Shown piece by piece: positions 25,017-32,750 of a stretch of DNA of 61,740 bases; position 1 is the stretch's first letter, and every line of letters starts with the position of its first letter. The stretch spans positions 1 to 61,740 of the forward strand of contig JAVKGX010000010.1 in NCBI GenBank assembly GCA_031432545.1, given 5' to 3'. The notes under the pieces are model-generated. The model saw only the letters and a list, made by a program, of their open reading frames with translations. It was not told the DNA's origin and ran no database searches. The translations under genes were made by a program, and so were the position numbers. This stretch comes from Armatimonadota bacterium. Lineage in GTDB: Bacteria > Sysuimicrobiota > Sysuimicrobiia > Sysuimicrobiales > Sysuimicrobiaceae.

Positions 25017-26723
25017 ATGACGCCTCCGAGCATCACGGTACCGGCTGAGTCGGCGCGGTCAGGGATTGCGGCGGACCGGCGCACGGCGTTACGCCGTGCG
25101 CTGTTGTTTTTCACGGTCTTCGCAGGGACGCTTGCGCCGGCTGGACAGACTGCCGTGCAGGTCTCCGGCCGGCTCGGCTGGGACGGCTGGATCAAACCGG
25201 GAACGTGGAACCCGATCACGGTGACTTTGCGCTCTACGGGTACGCTTGAGGGTCGGCTGGTCGTGGACCTTCCGCAGGAGGCGGGGCGTCAGCACATTCG
25301 GGTCTCCCGCCCCGTGCAGGTCGGCGCAGGGGGGAGTCGCATCGTCCGGTTCCCCGCTCTCGTGCGCGACAGCCGACGCCCACCGGTCCTGTCGCTGATC
25401 CGGGGGCAGGTGGTCGTGGCGTCCGAGGAGCTGGCGGTCAGTCCGGCGCGCACCGCGGCGACGCTCCTGGCGGAGGTCGGCGACAGCACCGGGGGCGCGG
25501 GCCGACTCGCCGACCCCGTGCGCCGCCGGGCCGTCGCTCACTTGCGGGAGGAGGACCTGCCGGAGGACGCGGTGGCCTACGCCTCCCTGGACCTGTTGAT
25601 CGTCACCAACCTCAACGAGCGTATCCTCAACGAGCACCAGCGGTCGGCGCTGCGGGAGTGGGTGTTGCACGGAGGACGGGTCCTGGTCGCCGGCGCACTC
25701 CCCGATGGGCCGCTGGCGGCCTGGCTGTTGCCTGGCACGTACACCGGCCGCGAGAGCGTGGTGCGGGGCGTGCGGTCGCTGGGGGGCGGAGAGGTGACGA
25801 TTCGGCAGATCCAGCGCGATCCGGGAACGCAGCCGATCTGGGAAGGTGCGGTCCTGCTCGGCGTCACGGCCGCCCGCGGCCTGGGATCCGTGACGCTGTG
25901 GGCGCCCGAGCTGGTCGATGTGCCACCGGGCTCACCGTTGTGGCGGCTGGCGTTGCCTGCCCCGCCACAACCTCCTGAACTGGACGAGTTGGAGGTGGTA
26001 TCTCGCGCGGCGTTTGGGCCAGCCGCAGCGGGTCTGCTGGCGTACTGGATCCTATGGGTTGCGGCGGTGGCGCTCGCCGGCTTGGGCCGGGGGCGCTGGC
26101 TGGCCATTCCGCTGGTCGCGGCGCTCGCGACCGCCGGCCTGCGGCACATGTCCCAGCGTGCGCGCGAGATCTCCGGGTCTCCCCAGATCCAAGCGCTGAG
26201 CGTCGTCGTGGAAGGCGTCGAGTGGACGCGGGCTCGCGGGGTCCAGGTGTCGGCGTATGGGGGACGCTTCATCTACACACTGTCGGCGGGTTCCCATCCG
26301 GCCGTGGTCGGCGGCTTTCAGGACGCGGAGGTCGAAGTGCTGCCCGACCGTGTTCGCATAGAAGCTAAGCAGCGGGCCGGCGACCGCCTGTGGCTGTGGT
26401 GGGACGGCGTCGCACCCCGACGGCTGGAGGTGGAACTCAGCGCCGACGAGACCGAACTCCGCACGGTGGGTCCGCTGGCCGATTTGGGAGAGGGGACTTT
26501 GTTTTGGCAGGATCGGATGATCCCGCTCGGCCGTCTGCAGGGTCGCCACCGACTGGATACGGGCGCTTGGAGGCCCGTGGAAGCGCGCCACCCGGGCCTG
26601 AGAACGCTGCGGGCATGGATCCCTCAAGCAGGTACTATAATGAAGAACCATCCCGTCGTGGTGGTCGAGCGCGAGGGGTTCGGGGGCGGCTGGTGGGTCG
26701 TGATCCCGGGTCGGATCCGGTGA
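25017..26723 (+). CDS. Membrane-anchored protein of the MoxR/DUF58 operon, unknown family
   Basis: This 568-residue protein has an N-terminal hydrophobic segment (LLFFTVFAGTLAPAG) that probably directs export. A beta-rich region follows (LGWDGWIKPGTWNPITVTL), then a flavodoxin/GATase-like segment with LDLLIVTNLNERILNEHQ and LREWVLHGGRVLVAG. Two membrane helices lie around LLAYWILWVAAVALAG and LAIPLVAALATAGL, and a beta-rich C-terminal part ends the protein. Such proteins commonly sit in clusters with an ABC-2 permease, MoxR and DUF58. No catalytic motif is evident. Its TGA overlaps the GTG of the next gene, so it is the first gene of a tightly coupled operon. Confidence 0.6.
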   Translation: MTPPSITVPAESARSGIAADRRTALRRALLFFTVFAGTLAPAGQTAVQVSGRLGWDGWIKPGTWNPITVTLRSTGTLEGRLVVDLPQEAGRQHIRVSRPVQVGAGGSRIVRFPALVRDSRRPPVLSLIRGQVVVASEELAVSPARTAATLLAEVGDSTGGAGRLADPVRRRAVAHLREEDLPEDAVAYASLDLLIVTNLNERILNEHQRSALREWVLHGGRVLVAGALPDGPLAAWLLPGTYTGRESVVRGVRSLGGGEVTIRQIQRDPGTQPIWEGAVLLGVTAARGLGSVTLWAPELVDVPPGSPLWRLALPAPPQPPELDELEVVSRAAFGPAAAGLLAYWILWVAAVALAGLGRGRWLAIPLVAALATAGLRHMSQRAREISGSPQIQALSVVVEGVEWTRARGVQVSAYGGRFIYTLSAGSHPAVVGGFQDAEVEVLPDRVRIEAKQRAGDRLWLWWDGVAPRRLEVELSADETELRTVGPLADLGEGTLFWQDRMIPLGRLQGRHRLDTGAWRPVEARHPGLRTLRAWIPQAGTIMKNHPVVVVEREGFGGGWWVVIPGRIR

Positions 26724-27415
26724 ACGAGCTGGCCGTCGTCCGCGGCGACCTGAGGGCTCGGTTCGGGACGGGCAAAGGCGTGGGCGTGCAGGCGGTGTTC
26801 GCCCTCCTGGTTTGCCTAGCGACACTGCTGGGGCTGTCGCCCGACGCCGACGGTGCGACGCCCAGCCAGGTCGTCGGCGGGGTCTCGATCGCGATCCTCG
26901 TGGCGGCCGCCTATGTGGCGGTGGCCATCAGCAGCGGCGAGATTGCCATCCCGGGTGAGAAGACCTTGCCGGACCTCGTGATGTCCCCCTTCTCGGCCGG
27001 CGAGATCGTGCGCGGCAAGGCGATCACCTCCGCCGTATTCGCAGCCCACTTGGCGCTGGCCACCTGGCCGGCGTTCTACTTTCTGAACGCGCTGCGCGAC
27101 GGCAGCCCCTGGGTGGCTGCGGCGCAGGCAGGGGTTGTGGCCGCCGTGGTCTGGGGGTTTGCCGCGATTGGGACGTGGTTGTCCGGCGCCGTCGAAGGAG
27201 ACCTGGTGCGGTCGTTGGCCGCGTGGGGCCTGTTGGCGGGCGTGTTCGGTCTGTTGCCTCTGCTCGGCTTTCCGTCGTTCCAACCGGTGCGGGCCGTGCA
27301 TCCGGGGGTGGCGGGCGAACTGCGCGCGATGTGTGCGCTGTTCTCGACGGTGATCGGTGCGCTGGCGTTCTGGGGTTCGGCCCGGCGCATCCCCTACCTA
27401 CGAGCGGAGACGTGA
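26720..27415 (+). CDS. ABC-2-type integral membrane permease-like protein
   Basis: The protein is 231 residues from GTG 26720, overlapping the previous stop (GTGA). It has about six hydrophobic helices. The cytoplasmic segment GEIAIPGEKTLPDLVMSPFS followed by AGEIVRGKAITSAVF is typical of ABC-2 permeases, whose loop after helix 2 commonly reads ER..GTLD.LL.sP.s. A cognate ATPase would normally be encoded alongside, but none lies in this operon. It may use an ATPase encoded elsewhere or have lost that partner. Confidence 0.7.
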   Translation: MNELAVVRGDLRARFGTGKGVGVQAVFALLVCLATLLGLSPDADGATPSQVVGGVSIAILVAAAYVAVAISSGEIAIPGEKTLPDLVMSPFSAGEIVRGKAITSAVFAAHLALATWPAFYFLNALRDGSPWVAAAQAGVVAAVVWGFAAIGTWLSGAVEGDLVRSLAAWGLLAGVFGLLPLLGFPSFQPVRAVHPGVAGELRAMCALFSTVIGALAFWGSARRIPYLRAET

Positions 27416-28968
27416 ACGCGACCGTGCGACGACTGCTGCGCGACGCCCGGCTCCGGCTGGCCTGGAGGCGGGCCGTGGGCGCGGCGGCGCTGGCGGCCGT
27501 CCTCGCCCTGTCCGTGGGTCTGGGCGCGCAACTGCTTACCCTCCTCATGCCCTTCGAGGTGTCGGCCTGGTGGGTCCTGGGTGGCGCCGCCGCGGCGGCG
27601 GCGCTCGCGCTGGGCGCCGGGCGGCTGGTGCTCGTTCCGTCCGTCAGCCGGGCGGCGTTCGTGCTGGACCGACGCTGCGGCCTGGACGACCGGCTGACCA
27701 CGTGGCTGGCGGTGGAAAGCGGGCAGGCGAAGACGGCGCTGCGGGACTACCTCGAAGAGGACACCCTGCGGGCCGCCGCGCGCGTGAGGGTCCGCGACGC
27801 GATCGCGCTACGGCCGCCGGTTGCGGGTCGGCGCATCCTCGCGCTGGTGGCCGCCGTAGTGGTCTGGGAGTTCCTGTTGGCGGGTACGACCCTCCCCTAC
27901 ACACCCGCCCGCCGGACAGCGGAGGCGATCCGACAGGAAGGCCGGGCGCTGGAGGACACAGCCCACCGGATGGTCGCGACGGCGCGGGCGCGCCAGCTGC
28001 GCCGCCTCGGCGAGGCGGCTTCACGGACCGAGGAAGTCGGTCGTGCGCTGCAGACCGAGCGCATCGGACGGGGTGGTGCTCTCGGACGGCTGCAGCGGCT
28101 GGCCGAACACATCGAGCAGGCGCGCCAGCAGGCGCGCACCCAGATCCAGCAGCGGATGGGCGCACCCTCCTCGCCCCAGCCCGACCGCACCTCCCCACCG
28201 CCTGTGCCGAACGCCGAGGCGGTGGAGGCGCAGGCGAAGCAACTGCGCGAACTCGCCGAGCAGCTGGAGGAGATCACCCCTTCGCCCCAGGAGCTCGCTC
28301 GCATCCGCCAGGCACTGCGCAGCGTGTACGAGCAGTCGCGCGGAAACGCCTCGGTGCAGACCCGCCGCCACCTCGACGAAGCCCACCAGCGGCTGCGGCG
28401 CCACGATACCGCGGGCGCACGGCGGGCGATCCAGCAGGCGGAAGAAGACCTCCGCGACCTCCAGAGACTCCTGGAGGAAGAGGGCCTGCTGCAGCAGGCC
28501 GGTGAGCGGGTCCGCCGGTCGCACCAGCGGGTCGCGGAGGCGCCGAGGGGTGGTGTGGGTGAGCAGGCGGTGGGACGCGGCGAGGGGGACAGCGAGGGGG
28601 TCGGTCCCGGCGACGAACGGCTTGACGGCGGCACTGGCGAGGTGGGCGAAGATCCGGCGCCCGAGGGCCCGCGCCAGGGACGCCGGGCAGGCTCCGGGCA
28701 GGCGCCGGCGAATACCGGCCCGCCCACCGAACGGCTCGCGGGCGAGCGCCGCCGGGAAGCCCTCGCCGGACAGCAGGGCGGCGGCCCGACGTTCGGCGCC
28801 GAGGTCGAAGCAGAAGCCCGCCGCACGCAGGTACGGACCCAGACCGTCGCGATCTCGCCGCGCATCGTGCGCCAGGCGGACGAGACCATGCACAGCGCCC
28901 GCGTGCCGGGCAGCTACCGCGAGATCGTGCGCCGCTATTTCCTGCACTTGGCCCGACAGGGGCGGTGA
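27412..28968 (+). CDS. Membrane protein with long coiled coil (DUF4175-like), MoxR operon
   Basis: The protein is 518 residues from GTG 27412, overlapping the permease gene. Two early hydrophobic helices (ALAAVLALSVGLGAQLL and the following VLGGAAAAAALAL) and a third near residue 140 (ILALVAAVVVWEFLLAG) precede about 200 residues of charged coiled coil (repeats such as ARQQARTQIQQRMG and EDLRDLQRLLEEEGLL). A Gly-rich disordered stretch and a short conserved C-terminus (SYREIVRRYFLHLAR) follow. The C-terminal pattern YREIVRRYF resembles DUF4175-like proteins found beside MoxR/DUF58 genes. Possible scaffold; no enzyme motif is seen. Confidence 0.6.
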   Translation: MNATVRRLLRDARLRLAWRRAVGAAALAAVLALSVGLGAQLLTLLMPFEVSAWWVLGGAAAAAALALGAGRLVLVPSVSRAAFVLDRRCGLDDRLTTWLAVESGQAKTALRDYLEEDTLRAAARVRVRDAIALRPPVAGRRILALVAAVVVWEFLLAGTTLPYTPARRTAEAIRQEGRALEDTAHRMVATARARQLRRLGEAASRTEEVGRALQTERIGRGGALGRLQRLAEHIEQARQQARTQIQQRMGAPSSPQPDRTSPPPVPNAEAVEAQAKQLRELAEQLEEITPSPQELARIRQALRSVYEQSRGNASVQTRRHLDEAHQRLRRHDTAGARRAIQQAEEDLRDLQRLLEEEGLLQQAGERVRRSHQRVAEAPRGGVGEQAVGRGEGDSEGVGPGDERLDGGTGEVGEDPAPEGPRQGRRAGSGQAPANTGPPTERLAGERRREALAGQQGGGPTFGAEVEAEARRTQVRTQTVAISPRIVRQADETMHSARVPGSYREIVRRYFLHLARQGR

Positions 28969-29042
28969 CCGTGCCCGGCGATCGGCAAACGCACCGACCC
29001 GAGTGCGAATCCCCGGCACCGTCCGACGACTCGGAGGTTTTC

Positions 29043-30062
29043 ATGGACGTCGCCCGTTTCCAGCAGACCTACCACCGGGTCCGCGAGGAAGTGCAATCCG
29101 TCATCGTCGGCCACGCCGACGTCGTCGACCACGTGCTGCTGGCCGTCTTCGCCGGCGGACACGTGTTGCTCGAAGGTGTGCCGGGTGTGGGCAAGACACT
29201 GCTGGTGAAGACGCTGGCCAGGGCGCTGGACTTGCGGTTCGCGCGGATCCAGTTCACCCCGGACCTCATGCCGGCGGACATCGTCGGGACCAACGTGCTC
29301 ATGCAAGACGAGGAGGGCAGGAGATACTTCGCATTCCAGCGAGGTCCGATCTTCTCACAGATCGTTCTGGCGGACGAGATCAACCGGGCGACGCCCAAGA
29401 CGCAGTCCGCTTTGCTGGAGGCGATGCAGGAGTACGCGGTCACGGTCTCGGGCGTCCACTACCCACTGGACGTACCCTTCTTCGTGCTGGCGACGCAGAA
29501 TCCGATCGAGATGGAGGGCACCTATCCGTTGCCCGAAGCCCAGCTGGACCGCTTCCTGTTCAAGTTGCGTGTGCGCTACCCCGACGCCGACGCGGTCGTC
29601 GAGATCCTTGAGCGGACGACGGGCGCCCACGTCCCGGACGCGCGGGCAGCTGCCGACGCGGCGGTGGTGCGCGCGATGCAGGCGCTGGTCCGCGAGGTTG
29701 CGGTCGCGCCGCACCTGCGCGGTTACGTGGCGCGTCTGGTGGAGGCGACGCAACCGGAAGGTCCCCGTCCGGCGAGCGCGGCCCGGCGGTACGTGCGGTA
29801 CGGCGCCAGCCCGCGCGGAGCACAGGCCCTCCTGCTCGGTGCGAAGGCACGCGCGCTGGCCTCCGGGCGTGCGAACGTCAGCATCGACGACATCCGGTCG
29901 CTCGTCGGACCGGCGCTGCGCCACAGGATCCTGTTGAACTTCGAGGGGGAGGCCGAAGGCATCGACCCCGATGACATCCTGCACGAGGTGGTGCGCGAGA
30001 CGCCCGAGTTCGTGCCGAAGACGAAGATCGGCTCGCCGTCATCGGCCGACGGGGACTCGTAG
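29043..30062 (+). CDS. MoxR-family AAA+ ATPase
   Basis: The protein is 339 residues from ATG 29043, with GGAGG 5 bases upstream; GTG 28965, overlapping the previous gene, is possible but lacks family similarity. Landmarks are Walker A GVPGVGKT, RIQFTPDLMPADIVGT, GPIFSQIVLADEINRA (Walker B), ATQNPIEMEGTYPLPEAQLDRF and the lid region RYGASPRGAQAL. MoxR ATPases act as chaperones that help insert cofactors or metal ions into partner complexes, often VWA proteins. The DUF58 and two VWA genes follow directly. Confidence 0.95.
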   Translation: MDVARFQQTYHRVREEVQSVIVGHADVVDHVLLAVFAGGHVLLEGVPGVGKTLLVKTLARALDLRFARIQFTPDLMPADIVGTNVLMQDEEGRRYFAFQRGPIFSQIVLADEINRATPKTQSALLEAMQEYAVTVSGVHYPLDVPFFVLATQNPIEMEGTYPLPEAQLDRFLFKLRVRYPDADAVVEILERTTGAHVPDARAAADAAVVRAMQALVREVAVAPHLRGYVARLVEATQPEGPRPASAARRYVRYGASPRGAQALLLGAKARALASGRANVSIDDIRSLVGPALRHRILLNFEGEAEGIDPDDILHEVVRETPEFVPKTKIGSPSSADGDS

Positions 30063-30080
30063 CGGGGCGGGCACGTTCTC

Positions 30081-30956
30081 ATGCCGTTGCTCGACAGCGA
30101 GTTCCTGCGCAGCCTGGAGCAGCTGAGCCTGCTGGCGCGACGCCGCGTGCGCGGCGGCACGTACGGCGAGCGGCGCAGCTTCACGCTGGGGCGCGGCGTC
30201 GAGTTCGCCGACTACCGCTCCTACCAGGTGGGAGACGACACCCGCTACGTGGACTGGAACGTCCTCTCGCGCCTGGACAGGCTGTTCGTCAAGCTCTTCC
30301 GAGAGGAAGAAGACCTCGACGTCCATCTGATCGTCGACGCCAGTGCCTCGATGCGGTTCGGCAACCCCAGCAAGCTCGATCACGCCAGGCGCCTGGCCGC
30401 CGCGCTCGGCTACGTAGCGCTGGCGAACCTCGACCGCGTCGGTGCGGTGTTTGTGCGCGACGGTGCCGGTCGGGCTCTGCCGCCGCGGCGCGGCCGTCAC
30501 CACGCGCTGCACCTGTTCTCCTTCTTGGAATCAGAGGGGGCGCACGGCGGCACCTCGCTGGCGGGCGCGATCCGCGATTACACCCAGCGCACGCGCCGCC
30601 GCGGGATGGCGGTGTTGATCACCGATCTGTTCGATCTGTCGGGATTCGAGGCCCCGCTCAAGATGTTGCGCTACCGTCGGTTCGAGACGTTCCTGGTGCA
30701 GGTGCTCTCCGACGAGGAGATCGCTCCGGCGCTGCAGGGCGACCTGCGGCTGGTGGACAGCGAGACCGGCGACGCCGTGGACGTGACCGCGGACGGCGTC
30801 GCCCTGGAGGCGTTCGAGCGCGCGCGCGACGCGTTCTTCGCGGACGTGGAGCGGTTCTGTTTCCGCCACGGCATCGAGTACCTGCGGACGACGACGAGCG
30901 TACCGGTGCGCGACCTGGTGCTGCGCTACATGCGGATGGGCGGACTCGTTAGGTAA
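30081..30956 (+). CDS. DUF58 (VWA-like) protein
   Basis: This 291-residue protein matches DUF58: RRRVRGGTYGERRS near the N-terminus, the signature DYRSYQVGDDTRYVDWNVLSR, then a VWA-like core with DVHLIVDASASMRFG (DxSxS metal site retained as DASAS). DUF58 proteins are the usual partners of MoxR ATPases. No membrane segment is seen, so it should be cytoplasmic or peripheral. It lies 18 bases after moxR and 12 before the next gene. Confidence 0.93.
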   Translation: MPLLDSEFLRSLEQLSLLARRRVRGGTYGERRSFTLGRGVEFADYRSYQVGDDTRYVDWNVLSRLDRLFVKLFREEEDLDVHLIVDASASMRFGNPSKLDHARRLAAALGYVALANLDRVGAVFVRDGAGRALPPRRGRHHALHLFSFLESEGAHGGTSLAGAIRDYTQRTRRRGMAVLITDLFDLSGFEAPLKMLRYRRFETFLVQVLSDEEIAPALQGDLRLVDSETGDAVDVTADGVALEAFERARDAFFADVERFCFRHGIEYLRTTTSVPVRDLVLRYMRMGGLVR

Positions 30957-30968
30957 CGGGTCGCGGCA

Positions 30969-32750
30969 GTGTACTTCTTGAATCCCTCGGCGTGGTGGTG
31001 GCTGGCGGCGATCCCGCTGCTGGTCCTGCTGTACCTGCTGCGGGCCCGCCGCACCGAGGTCACCGTCCCCAGCCTGTTTTTGTGGAGGGCGGCGCGCCGC
31101 GATCGTCTCGCGCACCGGCCTTTGCGGCAACTCGAGCGCAACCTGCTGTTGGTGCTCCAGATCCTTGCGGTCGCTGCCGCGACGTTCGCGCTGGCGAGGC
31201 CACAGATCCCCACCACCGGCACAGCGGGCGACGACGTGGTGATCGTCGTCGACCTGTCGGCAGGGATGCAGAGCACCGATGTCCGGCCGACGCGGTTCGA
31301 GGCGGCGCGCCGCGCGGCCATCGCTCTCGCTTCAGGGCTGGGCCGGGGCCAGCAGATCGCCGTGGTGGGCGCCGCACGCTCCCCCCGCATGGTCGTTCCC
31401 CTGACCTCCAGGCGGCAGGACGCGGTGGCGGCGTTGCGATCGCTGCGGCCGACCGACGGCGCGGCCGATCTGGATGCCGCCGTCCGTCTAGCCCGCGCGC
31501 AGGCACGACCCGGCAGGCACCTGCACGTGCACCTGTTCTCCGACCGAGCGGCAGCCGGCGCCATGGCGCATCGGTTCGCAGGCCGCCCCCGGAACTTCGG
31601 CATCGCCGGTCTGGTGGTCGCGCCGGCGGGCGACGGGCAGTTGCGCGCGGTCGTGCGGGTCCGCAACGACACCGACGCGGCGGAGCAGGTGCCGCTGCAG
31701 CTGAGTGTCGACGGCCGCGCGACGGCGTCGACGGCCGTGGTCGTCCCGGCCGGGCAGGAGGCCACGGCGGCGGTCGCGATCCCCCAGGGGGAGGTCGTCG
31801 AAGCGGCCATCCCCCTGCGCGACGACCTGGGTGTGGACAACCGCATGGCCGCCCTCGCCTCGCGTCCGATGCCGTCGGTCCTCGTCGTCGGGCGGGTGAA
31901 CCCTTTTTTGGACGGGCTGCTGGAGACGCTGCCGCTGGCGCGCCGCGATCGGGCCCGCGAGGTGGATCCGACCCGCTGGGGTGTCTACGACGTCGTCATC
32001 CTGGACCGGACCCCTCCCGCCGCGCTGCCCGCGGGCAGCTATCTGCTCTTCCGCACGCTGCCGACCAACGTACCGATCGAGGCGTCGCGCGAGCTGCGGC
32101 GGCCGGAGATCTTACGGTGGAAGCACACGCACCCGGTGACGCGGTTCGTGGACTGGAGCGAGGTGCGCATCACCGACGCGCTCGCCCTGGAGAGCCGGTC
32201 CGGAGAGGCCCTGGTGGAAGGCGAGTTTCCCCTGGTCTGGGGATACGAGGATCGGGACCGGCGACTGATCGTCGTCGCGTTCGACCTGGAGCGATCCGAC
32301 TTCGCGCTGCGGCCTGCGTTCCCCGTGTTCTTCGTCAACGCGCTGGAGTGGCTGTCGGGCGCGTCGGCGCTGACGGTGGAGGCGGGAGACCGGCTGACGA
32401 TGCCGGCGGGGTCGGCCCGCGAGGCGCTGCTGCAGGGGCCGGACGGAGAGGTCACACTGCGCGCGCAAGACAGGCGATTCGTCACGCCGCCGCTGGACCG
32501 CGCGGGCCTCTACACGCTGCGCTCGGGCGACCGCGTGCGGAGGTTCGTGGTCCGCCCGTCGTCGCTGAGCCCGGTTCCGGCGGCTTTGCCGGTCGCACCG
32601 CCGACTGGCGTCGACGGGCGATCCGGCGCGCGCGAGGTGGCGTCCGTCGGGCTGCTCTGCCTGCTCGCTTTGCTCGTGGTTGAGTGGTGGGCGTATGCGC
32701 GCCCCAACGTCCGGCGTCCGCTGCGTGCCGTGCGTACGGTGAAGCCGTGA
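30969..32750 (+). CDS. BatA-like membrane protein with VWA domain
   Basis: This 593-residue protein begins with the BatA-type N-terminus (FLNPSAWWWLAAIPLLVLLY), a basic stretch (LFLWRAARRDR) and a second helix (LLLVLQILAVAAATFALARPQ). A VWA domain follows, with metal-binding motif DLSAG where DxSxS is expected; the last serine is replaced, so metal binding may be weakened. A beta-rich middle and a C-terminal helix (LLCLLALLVVEWWAYA) complete it. In related operons such proteins form envelope complexes with MoxR. GTG 30969 follows DUF58 by 12 bases; the stop overlaps the next start. Confidence 0.85.
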   Translation: MYFLNPSAWWWLAAIPLLVLLYLLRARRTEVTVPSLFLWRAARRDRLAHRPLRQLERNLLLVLQILAVAAATFALARPQIPTTGTAGDDVVIVVDLSAGMQSTDVRPTRFEAARRAAIALASGLGRGQQIAVVGAARSPRMVVPLTSRRQDAVAALRSLRPTDGAADLDAAVRLARAQARPGRHLHVHLFSDRAAAGAMAHRFAGRPRNFGIAGLVVAPAGDGQLRAVVRVRNDTDAAEQVPLQLSVDGRATASTAVVVPAGQEATAAVAIPQGEVVEAAIPLRDDLGVDNRMAALASRPMPSVLVVGRVNPFLDGLLETLPLARRDRAREVDPTRWGVYDVVILDRTPPAALPAGSYLLFRTLPTNVPIEASRELRRPEILRWKHTHPVTRFVDWSEVRITDALALESRSGEALVEGEFPLVWGYEDRDRRLIVVAFDLERSDFALRPAFPVFFVNALEWLSGASALTVEAGDRLTMPAGSAREALLQGPDGEVTLRAQDRRFVTPPLDRAGLYTLRSGDRVRRFVVRPSSLSPVPAALPVAPPTGVDGRSGAREVASVGLLCLLALLVVEWWAYARPNVRRPLRAVRTVKP

